Positions 25,865-35,381 of a stretch of 64,000 bases of DNA are shown piece after piece (positions within the stretch are counted from its first letter, which is position 1; every line of letters starts with the position of its first letter). Both the position numbers and the translations under genes were made by a program. Origin of the DNA: Olavius algarvensis associated proteobacterium Delta 3 (GTDB lineage: Bacteria > Desulfobacterota > Desulfobacteria > Desulfobacterales > CAFBRK01); NCBI GenBank assembly GCA_903231505.1, contig CAFBRK010000106.1, positions 1 to 64,000 of the forward strand, read 5' to 3'. The notes under the pieces are model-generated. The model was not told the origin of the DNA. It saw only the letters and a list, made by a program, of their open reading frames with translations, and searched no databases.

Positions 25865-25891
25865 TATAACTGTTCCCATAAATATGTTCCG
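25865..25891 (+). repeat. Single terminal repeat of the MITE-like family
   Basis: TATAACTGTTCCCATAAATA continuing to TGTTCCG matches the reverse complement of the right end of the element at 14508-14534 at 24 of 27 positions. No partner end is found before the kinase gene at 26043, so this is a solo or decayed end. It occupies the 270-bp gap between two kinase genes. Confidence 0.6.
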
Positions 25892-26042
25892 ACAGGTTGC
25901 AGAGAAGGTTCGGGTTCCAGATTTTTTTCACTGTGAGATGTCAAAGATAGCCTCCGGGGCGTAACGACGGCACCGTTGCGACAACCCGAAAATTATTCGA
26001 AGTTACATGGTTCTTCAACGGTAAGCCACAGGAACGGCATCC

Positions 26043-28313
26043 ATGAAGGGATTACTTTACCATTTTCGAAGCAGGCTTTTTGTCAAAATTATTTTTTTCG
26101 TCGGCATTACACTGGTGGCCGGGGTTGTCACGTGGGCCTACTTCAATATCAAGTATCATAAGGATAAGACCCGGAAGGAGATTACCGAACTTGCCGAGAC
26201 ATTGAGTGACACCGTCATGTTGGGCACCCATTACGCCATGATGCTCAACTCCCGGGAAGACATCACTCAAATCATCCGCAACATTGGCAGGCAAAAAGAG
26301 ATTCGGAATATCCGCATCTACAACAAGGAAGGAAAAATTAAATTCTCCAACGATCACGATGAGATCGAACAGGCTACCAACATCAAGGACGAAGCGTGCT
26401 ATATCTGCCACCGTACCAGCCCGCCCATTGTCAAGCTCGAGTTGGCGGAACGGATTCGCATTTTTAAATCCGACGAAGGGACCCGTTACCTGGGTATCAT
26501 CAGCCCGATCCACAATGAACCGGGCTGCTCGTCCTTTGAATGCCACGTGCACCCGGAAGACAAAAAAGTCCTCGGTGCTCTGGATCTGGTGGTTTCCCTG
26601 GATGAAACCGACAGTGAGCTAAGAGAATATGAAAACGGGATTGTCATTTTTGCCATTGTCGTATTTCTGATCATCTCCACGATCGTTTTTATTATCGTGC
26701 AGAAATTTGTCAACGAGCCGATCCAACTCCTCATCGATAACACTGAAAGCATTGCCAAAGGACATTATTCACCCCAGGTGGAGCTGGAACAGTATGACGA
26801 GATGGGGCAGCTGGCCAACGCGATCAACAAAATGGGCGCAGAAATCAGGGAGTCCCAGTCCGAGCTGAATCGCAAAAAGGACGAGTACCAGACACTATTC
26901 GAGCAGGTTCCCTGCTATATTACGGTTCAGGACAAAAACTATCGATTGATCCAGTTCAACCGGGACTTCGAAACGACCTTTGATCCAAAGCCCGGGGATT
27001 TCTGTTACTATGCCTACAAAGGTAGAGACAAAAAGTGCGACATCTGCCCTGTGGAAAAGACCTTTGAAGACGGTGAGTCCCATTACAGCGAGGAGACCGG
27101 TTTCTACAAGGACGGCACACCTGCCTTCTGGGTCGTACGCACAACCCCTATTCGGAACGAAAACGGCGAGATTGTTGCCGCTATGGAAATGTGCCTGGAT
27201 ATTACCCCGCGGCGGCTTCTCGAGGAGAAACTCGAAAAATCCGAGAAGAATTACCATGCCATCTTCAACAATATTCCGAACCCCGTCTTTGTCGTGGACA
27301 TCGACACCCTTCAAATTCTTGATTGCAATGAAATGGTTCAATCCGTTTACGGTTATGCGCCGGAAGAATTGCTCAACACCCCGTTTCTCAGGCTCTTTGC
27401 GAATTCCGATCAAGAGAATTACGGGGAGAAATTGCGAACCGGAGCCCCCCTGACCCAAGTGACACACCGTGACAAGAACGGGCGTGTATTGTATGTCGAA
27501 ATCTGGGTGTCTGTATCGGAATACTCCGACCGGGAGGTGCTGCTGATTACAACCAGCGATATTACTCAGCGGCTTGAAGCCGAACAGCAGCTCATTCACG
27601 CCGGTAAGATGGCCACCCTTGGAGAGATGGCCACCGGCGTTGCTCATGAACTGAACCAGCCCCTGACGGTTATCAAAACCGCGAGTGCCGTCTTTGCGCG
27701 ACGGTTTGGATTATCCGAAGACGGCGGTGATGAGACCCTGGGGACCATGGCCGACAAAATCCGAAGCAATGTCGATCGAGCGACCAAGATCATTAACCAC
27801 ATGAGGGATTTCGCCCGAAAATCCGAGGTGCGGCTCCAGCAGGTGGGTGTTAACGAAGTGCTGGAGCGGGCTTTCGACATGTTCAGCCAGCAGTTCAAAG
27901 TCCGAGGTATTCAGGTCCAATGGCAGCTGGAAGACCAGCTGCCGCTCATCAAAGCAGACCCGGATCGTCTGGAACAGGTATTCACAAATCTTCTGGTCAA
28001 CGCACGCGATGCCATCGAAGCCCGGTGGGGAACCGATGCGGAAATCAACAAAGAAGGAAAAGTTACCATCATCTCCCGGCGAATCTCGGCACGTGTTTTG
28101 GTTGAAATCTGCGACACTGGAATCGGGGTGTCTGAAGAATTTTCCGAGAAGATCTTCGAACCGTTTTTTACGACAAAAGAAGTTGGGAAGGGAACGGGCA
28201 TCGGCCTATCCATCAGTTACGGCATTGTAAAAGATTTCGGCGGAAACATCCGTTGTGTGCCCGCAAAGACAGAGGGCACCTGCTTCATTCTGGAATTTCC
28301 GACGGCGGAGTAA
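26043..28313 (+). CDS. Membrane histidine kinase with haem-c-binding sensor domain
   Basis: A 756-residue kinase. Helix 1 (about residues 13-34) and helix 2 (about 200-222) flank an extracytoplasmic domain that contains CYICH (119-123) and CSSFECH (162-168, a CX4CH type), two covalent haem-attachment motifs. HAMP (about 223-275), two PAS domains (about 285-400 with a CDICP motif, and 405-520), HisKA (VAHELNQPL near 535) and a GHKL ATPase (CDTGIGV, GTGIGLSI) follow. It probably senses periplasmic redox potential through haem and would signal to the neighbouring receivers. It is 4 bp from the next kinase gene. Confidence 0.88.
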   Translation: MKGLLYHFRSRLFVKIIFFVGITLVAGVVTWAYFNIKYHKDKTRKEITELAETLSDTVMLGTHYAMMLNSREDITQIIRNIGRQKEIRNIRIYNKEGKIKFSNDHDEIEQATNIKDEACYICHRTSPPIVKLELAERIRIFKSDEGTRYLGIISPIHNEPGCSSFECHVHPEDKKVLGALDLVVSLDETDSELREYENGIVIFAIVVFLIISTIVFIIVQKFVNEPIQLLIDNTESIAKGHYSPQVELEQYDEMGQLANAINKMGAEIRESQSELNRKKDEYQTLFEQVPCYITVQDKNYRLIQFNRDFETTFDPKPGDFCYYAYKGRDKKCDICPVEKTFEDGESHYSEETGFYKDGTPAFWVVRTTPIRNENGEIVAAMEMCLDITPRRLLEEKLEKSEKNYHAIFNNIPNPVFVVDIDTLQILDCNEMVQSVYGYAPEELLNTPFLRLFANSDQENYGEKLRTGAPLTQVTHRDKNGRVLYVEIWVSVSEYSDREVLLITTSDITQRLEAEQQLIHAGKMATLGEMATGVAHELNQPLTVIKTASAVFARRFGLSEDGGDETLGTMADKIRSNVDRATKIINHMRDFARKSEVRLQQVGVNEVLERAFDMFSQQFKVRGIQVQWQLEDQLPLIKADPDRLEQVFTNLLVNARDAIEARWGTDAEINKEGKVTIISRRISARVLVEICDTGIGVSEEFSEKIFEPFFTTKEVGKGTGIGLSISYGIVKDFGGNIRCVPAKTEGTCFILEFPTAE

Positions 28314-28317
28314 TCCA

Positions 28318-29484
28318 ATGGAAGAAACGGTTTTGCTCGTCGATGACGAAGAAGATATTCGGGAGGTACTCCGCTTTTTCCTGTCGGAGATCGGATACTC
28401 GGTGTTAACGGCGGCCAGCGGGAAAAAGGCCCTTGAGATAGTATGTTCAGACCATCCGCCGGTGGTCCTGTGCGATATCAAGATGCCGGAAATGAACGGC
28501 ATTGAATTGCTTCGAAAGATCAAATCAGAAAGCCCCGACACCGAAGTTATCATGATCACCGGCCATGGGGACATGGCGTTGGCGGTTCAGTGCCTGCAGC
28601 TGGATGCCACGGACTTCATCACCAAGCCGATCGAAGAGAACGTCCTGGAATTTGCCCTGAAGCGGGCCACCGAGCGCTACGACATGCGGTTTCGCCTCAG
28701 GGAGTATACGGAGAAGTTGGAGCAGCTGGTCGAGGAAAAGTCGAGACAATTGATCGATGCCGAGCGGATGGCCGCCATTGGCGAAACAGTGGCCGGACTG
28801 TCCCACTCCATCAAGAATATCGCCGGGGGATTAAAGGGCGGGCTCTTTGTCCTTGAAAAAGGGTTGGAGCTGGACAACCGGGAATATCTTCAGCAGGGAT
28901 GGCAGCTGGTCAGACGCAACGTCGACAACATTCGAAACCTGTCCATGGATCTTCTCAACTACGGCAAAGTCGGAGCGGCTCACTTTCGCAGGGTCGACCC
29001 GAACCTGCCGATTCGGGAAGTTTTCCGGCTGATGACTCCCCGCGCCGAAGAGCAGAAGATCCGCCTGGAAATGACATTGGACCAGGGCCTTGCACCGATA
29101 GTGCTGGATCCCGATGGCATCGAACGCTGCCTGCTGAATCTGGTGACCAACGCGCTGGATGCCTGCGCTGATTATGAATCGCAGGATGGAGCGCATGTGG
29201 TCCATATTCAAAGTAACAAACGGGCGACGGCGGGAGTCGTCTACCGTGTCCTGGATACCGGCCCCGGTATAGACGACGGCGTTCGTGAACAGCTCTTTCA
29301 AAATTTTTTCAGTACCAAAGGGATGCGCGGGACCGGTATCGGTTTGATGATGACCCGAAAAATTGTGGAACTCCACGGCGGCGATATCCGCATCGAATCT
29401 GAAACCGGAAAGGGCTCCTGTTTCATTGTGCGGCTCCCGGCAGAACCGCCCAGCATGCCATCCAATTCGTCTCCGACGCCATAA
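28318..29484 (+). CDS. REC-histidine kinase hybrid
   Basis: A 388-residue soluble protein starting at ATG 28318, with the ribosome site (GGCGGAG) at the end of the previous gene. The receiver has Asp53 in VLCDIKMPEMNG. A coiled coil leads to LSHSIKNIAGG, an atypical HisKA-like helix, and a GHKL ATPase with LDTGPGI and GTGIGLMM. Having the receiver at the N-terminus suggests that the kinase at 26043 phosphorylates it and thereby sets its activity. It is the last gene of the plus-strand hmc/signalling block. Confidence 0.85.
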   Translation: MEETVLLVDDEEDIREVLRFFLSEIGYSVLTAASGKKALEIVCSDHPPVVLCDIKMPEMNGIELLRKIKSESPDTEVIMITGHGDMALAVQCLQLDATDFITKPIEENVLEFALKRATERYDMRFRLREYTEKLEQLVEEKSRQLIDAERMAAIGETVAGLSHSIKNIAGGLKGGLFVLEKGLELDNREYLQQGWQLVRRNVDNIRNLSMDLLNYGKVGAAHFRRVDPNLPIREVFRLMTPRAEEQKIRLEMTLDQGLAPIVLDPDGIERCLLNLVTNALDACADYESQDGAHVVHIQSNKRATAGVVYRVLDTGPGIDDGVREQLFQNFFSTKGMRGTGIGLMMTRKIVELHGGDIRIESETGKGSCFIVRLPAEPPSMPSNSSPTP

Positions 29485-29785
29485 CCCCTCGCGGACATGT
29501 TTTCGTCATTGTCATCGATCTGGTCAGGTAGAATATCGCGCGTGTTATCGATATAATACTATGTCGTGGGAATTCAGACCTCGACATGCCCGGCGTCGGG
29601 ATCGCTATTGGAATCGAAACAGGCCGGCCATCGTCGAAGTCGATACCGGTTCCGAATCCGAATCCGATACCGATTCCGATCTGCTATGTTCATACCCCTG
29701 CACAATCCACCACTCGGAGTGAAATTCTGGCAGTGGGCATTGTGGTATGTTCAGCAAGGTATGGTGCAGAATGTGCGGGCGCGTA
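29485..29785. repeat. Gene-free stretch with CCGAAT-type hexamer run
   Basis: Between two converging genes. At 29639-29680 a run starting GTCGATACCGGTTCCGAATC is built of CCGAAT/CCGATA hexamers. A close relative is at 51966-52000. No gene or terminator with a T-run was found. Confidence 0.5.
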
Positions 29786-30433
29786 TCACCGTTTTGTAAA
29801 CAAACGTCGGGCTTTGGGAGCGTCCCAGCGCCCGCGGCCGGAAAGTGTCGGGGTGCGGTTTGAATTTAACCTGTCGGCGATCTGCCGGAACGTGAGACCG
29901 TTTTTACGCCATTTCTGTACGCGTTTCAATAGTTGATGACGCCTGCCGTGGGGCTTTTGGGGGGACTCCACCGTGAACACCGGTTCATCGGTACCCGCCG
30001 GTTCGGCGTCGAGCTCTATCCCCAGGACCGACTCCAGGTCCACCATGGCCGGTTCGGCTTCCGCTGATTGCCGTACCGGTATTCTCTCTGACGGCGCAAA
30101 CGCGTGTTCCTCCAGTGCCTCCAGCCGCTCGCAGAGTCGGCGGTTTTCCCTTTCGAGAAAATCGATTCGTTCGGACTGGTTCGCGATGGTCTTCAAGGTT
30201 TTATCCAGTGTTTCTGTCATGACCATTTTGATAACCGGGATAATCTGGTTCTGAAGGGTGGTTTCCCCGATATCAAGAAGTTCCGCAAGTTCTTTCATAC
30301 CGTAAGAATTTTTCAAGGCCATGGTCATTACCTCGTCATCCACCCGTCGGTTGCTCCGGGTAATGTCATTCGCGGATCTTTGCTCCGGTGGTGCCGCATC
30401 AAAGGATTTAACGCGCCCCAGCGAAACATCCAT
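29786..30433 (-). CDS. Putative DNA-binding protein with HTH, coiled coil and recombinase-like C-terminus
   Basis: Read from ATG 30433 as 215 residues; the frame remains open upstream, so the start is uncertain. Residues about 45-65 (YGMKELAELLDIGETTLQNQ) look like a MerR-type helix-turn-helix and are followed by a coiled coil with a heptad pattern (ERIDFLERENRRLCERLEAL). After a low-complexity linker, the C-terminus (LTFRQIADRLNSNRTPTLSG then GRWDAPKARRLF) resembles the short DNA-binding 'Recombinase' segment of large serine recombinases. No catalytic serine domain is present. It is divergent from the helicase gene. Function unknown; possibly a regulator descended from a mobile element. Confidence 0.5.
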   Translation of the reverse strand: MDVSLGRVKSFDAAPPEQRSANDITRSNRRVDDEVMTMALKNSYGMKELAELLDIGETTLQNQIIPVIKMVMTETLDKTLKTIANQSERIDFLERENRRLCERLEALEEHAFAPSERIPVRQSAEAEPAMVDLESVLGIELDAEPAGTDEPVFTVESPQKPHGRRHQLLKRVQKWRKNGLTFRQIADRLNSNRTPTLSGRGRWDAPKARRLFTKR

Positions 30434-30568
30434 AATATACTTGAGCCTGCTGATTTTTTCAACTCCGTCGCACGTGCTTCCGTAATCGGTTGCAGGTTTT
30501 AACCATAATGATAGTATGGTATGTAGCATCGTTTTTAAACTACCGGAAACCATTCCATCCAAAGTCTG

Positions 30569-33500
30569 ATGGCCAGCGATTCTTTTCAGAAGCGGGTGAA
30601 CAACCTGAAACGCCGTCTGCCGGGAGCCATGTCCCGGGACCGTTATCGAATCCAAAGAGGGTTCTCAGAGCTGCATCGTCTCTGGAAAACCGGACGACGT
30701 CACGAGGCACGGGGCAGACTGGATCGCCTGGACCGGCAACTGAAACAGTCTATCGAACGGCGGCAGTGGCGACGCTCCCATCGTCCCAGCCCCGATTTAA
30801 CCGCCGACCTTCCCATCGCCAAGAAAGCAAACCTGATTATCGATGCCATCACGTCGAACCGGGTGGTCGTGATTTCCGGAGAGACCGGATCGGGCAAAAC
30901 GACCCAGATCCCGAAGCTCTGCCTCATGGCCGGGTGCGGCATCGACGGGATGATCGGTTGCACGCAGCCGCGTCGCATTGCCGCCGTAACCGTCGCCCAG
31001 CGCATTGCCGAAGAGATCGGTGAATCCGTCGGAGGTTCCGTTGGATACAAGATTCGCTTTACGGATCGCAGCCGTGACGATGGATTCATAAAAATCATGA
31101 CCGACGGTATCCTCCTGTCAGAAGCCCAGTCGGATCGATACCTCAACGCCTATGACACGATTATTGTGGACGAAGCCCACGAGCGCAGCATCAACATTGA
31201 TTTTGTGCTGGGTGTTTTGAGGACCCTTATTGATAAGCGCCGCGATCTGAAGGTCATTATCACATCGGCCACGATCGATACGGGCAAGTTCGCAAAGGCT
31301 TTTGGCGACGCCCCGATTATTGAAGTCTCCGGCAGACGTTATCCGGTGGACGTTCGGTATCCCGGGGACCCGGGGACCGTTTTACCCAGCGAAGATGACA
31401 CCCATGTCGAATCGGCGGTGGCGACTGTCAGTCGTTTACTTCAGACTCGCCGCCGGGGAGACATACTGGTGTTCATGCCGACTGAACAGGACATACGGGA
31501 ATGCTGCGCGGCACTGGGTGGCATTGCAGACCGCCCCACGACGATTCTTCCCTTGTATGCCCGGCTTTCAGGATCGGATCAGCAGCGGGTATTTGCCGCC
31601 TGCCGTGGGCAAAAAATCATCGTATCCACCAACGTGGCTGAGACATCGATCACCATCCCGGGGATCACCTACGTCGTGGACACCGGCTTGGCGCGCATTC
31701 CCCGGTATAATCCGAGAACACGCATTACGGCGCTACCGGTGGTGCCCATCTCCAGAAGCAGTGCGGATCAGCGCAAGGGGCGGTGCGGACGGGTGGCCGA
31801 CGGTATCTGCATACGTCTCTACCCTGAAGAGGAATACCTGGCCCGGCCCCTCCACACTCCGCCCGAGATTCTGCGGGCCAATCTTGCTGAAGTCATTTTA
31901 CGGATGATCGCCCTGAATTTGGGCGACATCGAAAATTTTCCCTTTGTCGATGGTCCCGCGCCCCAGTCTGTTCGCGACGGCTTCGATCATCTGAGCGAAT
32001 TGGGTGCTATCCGAGAATCGGGCGGCAAAGCAGGCAAACGCCGTTGTGTCCTAACCGGGGAGGGTAGGGTGATGGCCCGAATGCCTCTGGACCCCCGACT
32101 TGCAAAGATCCTGATCCGCGCCCACAGGGAAAAATGCCTCCATGCCGCGGCCGTGATTGTGGCTGCGTTGAGTATTCAAGATCCACGCGAAAGACCGGCC
32201 GGTCAGAGCAAGGCCGCCGATGCCGCCCATGGCCGTTTCCAGCACCCGGCTTCGGATTTTCTAACCCTGTTGAATATCTGGCATGCTTTTCAAGAGGCGG
32301 TACGCGCCAAAAAATCCTGGGGGCCGGCGAAACGCTTCTGCAAAATGCACTATCTCTCCGTTCGTCGAATGCGGGAGTGGCGGGATGTGTTGCAGCAAAT
32401 TGCCGTGGTACTCCGGGAGCAAGGGATGCTCAAAGGCAGCCTGAAAGACGATATCATTGTGTCGCCGGAGATGGGGCCCTCCCATCCAAATGTATCGGGC
32501 GATTCACACCTCGATTCTCAGCGGCTTCCTTTCCAGTATCGCCCAGAAGAAACGCGATACGCTCTATACTGCCGCCAAAGGCCGCGAGACAATGATTTTC
32601 CCGGGTTCCGGTCTGTTCAAACACCCCCCGGGATGGGTGGTGGCTGCCGAACTTGTGGAGACCACCCGGCTTTTTGCCCGAACTGTGGCAGAAATCGACA
32701 ATGCCTGGCTGGAAGAATTGGGTGGAGACCTCTGCCGGTACACCCATCGGGACCCCCACTGGGAACGCAAACGGGGTGAAGTGATGGTTCGGGAACAGGT
32801 GAGCCTGTTCGGGTTGATTATCCTGGACGGTCGACCGGTCCCGTATGGACGCATCGATTCCCGGCATGCCTCCGATATTTTCATCCGAAAGGCCCTCGTT
32901 GAAGGGGACATGCGGCAGCCGCTTGCCTTCATGGCGCGCAACCAGCAGATGATCGACGAACTCCGGTCTCTTGAAGACAAAGTCCGGCGACGGGATGTCA
33001 TGGTGAGCGATGAAGATCTGTTTCTATTTTACCGGGACCGATTGCCGTCCAACGTCTTTGATGTCCGAAGCCTGAAGCAGTGGCTGGACACTCGCGATCA
33101 TGAAGCGTCACTGCACATGGGCAAGGCCGATCTCCTCCGCAAGCCACCGGAAGACGATGAACTGGCCATGTTTCCAGACACGCTGACATTGGGAGACAAA
33201 GCGTTTTCATGCCATTACCGGTATGATCCGGGAAAGTCCGATGACGGTGTGACCGTCCGGATTCCGGGCATCGATGCGCCCAACCTTTCCCCGGATAGTC
33301 TCGACTGGCTGGTCCCGGGGCTTTTGCGGGAGAAAATTACCGCCATGATACGGGGGCTGCCAAAGGCCTACCGAAAACGCCTGGTGCCCATCAACGATAC
33401 GGTCGACCGGATCCTTTCGGAAATGCCACGGACGGAAACAGCCCTCATGGGTCAACTGGGCCGGTTTATTTATGAACGATTCAATATCGACATCCCGTCC

Positions 33501-34553
33501 TCTGCATGGCCCGATGAGGGTTTGCCCGAGCACCTGAGAATGCGCATTTCGATTCTGGGGCCGGCCGGCCAGGAACTGCGTGCCGGACGGGACCTATCCA
33601 TGCTGCAGCAGAGTGGTGCTTCGGCTTTGGATTCTTCAGAACTCAAGGCTCTCCGGTCGAAATGGGAGCGCGAATCGGTAGTTGAATGGGATTTCGGGGA
33701 TCTTCCGGAAGAAATTCCCGTCGTCCTAAACGACACGCCCACCTGGATGGTCTACCCGGGGCTGGAGAACACCGAAACCGGTATTCACCTCCGCCTGTTT
33801 CAGAACCCTGTCCAGGCAATGGCATCTCATCGGGCCGGCGTGGCGGCTCTTTTTGAAATTCATCTTGCCGGGGATTTGAAACATTTCCGTCGACAGCTGA
33901 CGCTGTCGACATCGACGGCCCGGCAATGCGCCTATCTCGGCGGCGCTGCGCATATCGAAGAAAGCCTGTATCTCCGGGTCACCCGGTCATTCTTCCATAA
34001 GAATATCCGCACCGAAAACGCTTTTTTGGCCCAGGTCGTATCAAGCCGGTCGGAGCTCTTTCCCATGGGACAGCGTATCTCAGCCGCCGCCGGCCCGGTC
34101 ATCCAATCCGTGTTTCAAGTACGCACGGCGCTTTTGGAAATGGTGCAGACGGTCGCTCACCGCCCCCTCCTGAAAGATTTTCTCGGCGATATCCATCAAG
34201 AGCTCGAGAAACTCGTCCCTTCGAATTTTATTGAGTTGTATGCTGTGGATCGCATGCGCCACCTGGCGCGCTATGTCCGCGCGCTTGGCATCCGGGCGCG
34301 GCGCGGGGTGGATCATTACGAGAAGGATCGGGTACGGGCCGAAACGCTCCGTCCATTTTCGGAAAAACTCACGGAGATGCTGGTCGCGCTCAAAACACGG
34401 GCATCCGATGAAAAGAAACAGGCCGTGGAGGAGTTCTTCTGGCTTCTGGAAGAGTACAAGGTGTCGTTATTCGCCCAGGAGCTGAGGACAGCGGTTCCGG
34501 TGTCGCGAAAGCGGTTGGAGAAGAAGGCCGCGGAAATAGAACGGATGATTTGA
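30569..34553 (+). CDS. hrpA: HrpA-type DEAH RNA helicase, reading frame broken near 32473
   Basis: The helicase half is read from 30569: GETGSGKTTQIP, VDEAHERSINIDF, SATID and QRKGRCGRV, then the helicase-associated region. The rest continues in the +1 frame from about 32477 to 34553: RAIHTSILSGFL, FPGSGLF, WVVAAELVETTRLFARTVAEID and the long DUF3418-type C-terminus. Removing one G from the GGGG at 32473-32476 restores a continuous protein (EMGPPIQMYRAIHTS) of about 1327 residues, the normal HrpA size. So this is a one-base insertion: a sequencing error, a recent mutation or, less likely, programmed frameshifting. The C-terminal part is well preserved, arguing for an intact or very recently broken gene. 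Confidence 0.85.
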
Positions 34554-34581
34554 CGCAGATCGCTCGTGAAATATCAACTAC

Positions 34582-34747
34582 TGGAGCAGTTGACAGAATT
34601 CCGTTCCGATTTGTCGATTGTTTGCGCGACTGAACGTTGCTGAATCATCCGAATCCGAACATGTCCAAATTCGGAATCCCCCAATACGGTGCCCGTTTGA
34701 CAGAAACCGATATGTTCAAACGGAACATATTCATGGCAACAACGATA
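34582..34747. mobile_element. MITE-like element with terminal inverted repeats (copy 2)
   Basis: The left end (34582-34608, ending CAGAATTCCGTTCCG) matches the copy-1 left end at 21 of 27 positions. The right end (34721-34747, CGGAACATATTCATGGCAAC and on) matches the copy-1 right end closely. The 166-bp element has no gene and its interior differs from copy 1. It lies just after hrpA. Confidence 0.6.
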
Positions 34748-34853
34748 TTTCCAAAGACCCCACGACGCCGGTACGCCTTTACTCCATTCCAACACTTGCC
34801 TGGCTTCACGCGTCATACCGCAGTGAAACTGAATATCATTGGCAGCCATGGCG

Positions 34854-35192
34854 TCAGCGCCCCATATATAAGCAGTCTCTGTTGTCTATATCGCAGCGCT
34901 GGCTCTGGATTCGTCGGAGATTATCCCGAAAAATAGTGAAGTAATACACCAAGCGGCCCTGACCAAAATTGTACACCCATATCTGGTCGCCGTCTTTCAT
35001 AAACGTGCGGAACGGTTCTCCGCATTGTTCCTGGACACGGAACGCATCATCGTTGACCCGCACGATGCCGCCCGAGCACCGGACGGTTGATGTATCGGAT
35101 AAAAATGTCTGGGATTGGCCCGGGTCCCGCAGGGAGAACAGGAGAGCGACAATCACCACCACCATCCCCATCTTTCGTAGCAGAGGTTTCAT
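34854..35192 (-). CDS. Secreted DUF2845-like protein
   Basis: A 112-residue protein from ATG 35192 with a signal peptide (MKPLLRKMGMVVVIVALLFSL). The mature part has the DUF2845 pattern: GGIVRVNDDAFRVQEQCGEP, then WVYNFGQGRLVYYFTIF and RRIQSQRCDIDNRDC. Cysteines could form disulfides in the periplasm. Function unknown. It runs opposite to hrpA and stands alone. Confidence 0.7.
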   Translation of the reverse strand: MKPLLRKMGMVVVIVALLFSLRDPGQSQTFLSDTSTVRCSGGIVRVNDDAFRVQEQCGEPFRTFMKDGDQIWVYNFGQGRLVYYFTIFRDNLRRIQSQRCDIDNRDCLYMGR

Positions 35193-35232
35193 CGGGTTCC
35201 ACGTTGGTAACATAGTTTTCTCGAATCAAACT

Positions 35233-35337
35233 ATGGGCCAGGAATTGATAGACGTCAAGAAGGCCTTTGATGAAGGCGTTATTACCGAGCGGGAGTACGA
35301 ACGGGCGAAAAAAGACATTCTGAAAAAATACAAATAG
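35233..35337 (+). CDS. Possible SHOCT-like microprotein or fragment
   Basis: A 34-codon frame reads MGQELIDVKKAFDEGVITER and ends AKKDILKKYK. This matches the short SHOCT helix-turn-helix motif (LxKLxxLxDxGxITxEEFExKKxxLL) that usually ends longer proteins. No ribosome site is seen, and upstream in-frame sequence is antisense to the DUF2845 gene. It may be a true small protein or the last piece of a lost gene. Confidence 0.35.
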   Translation: MGQELIDVKKAFDEGVITEREYERAKKDILKKYK

Positions 35338-35381
35338 CGATATTGCGGAATGGCCCTGATGCCCGGCGACCCCAGCCCGGC

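Noticed and set aside
29565-29936. Plus-strand frames through the hexamer repeat
   Set aside because: The translation is a low-complexity product of the CCGAAT-type repeat and has no ribosome site.
32473-32476. Programmed frameshifting in hrpA as the main explanation
   Set aside because: HrpA helicases are not known to need frameshifting, and no stimulatory structure was identified; an extra G in a homopolymer is simpler.
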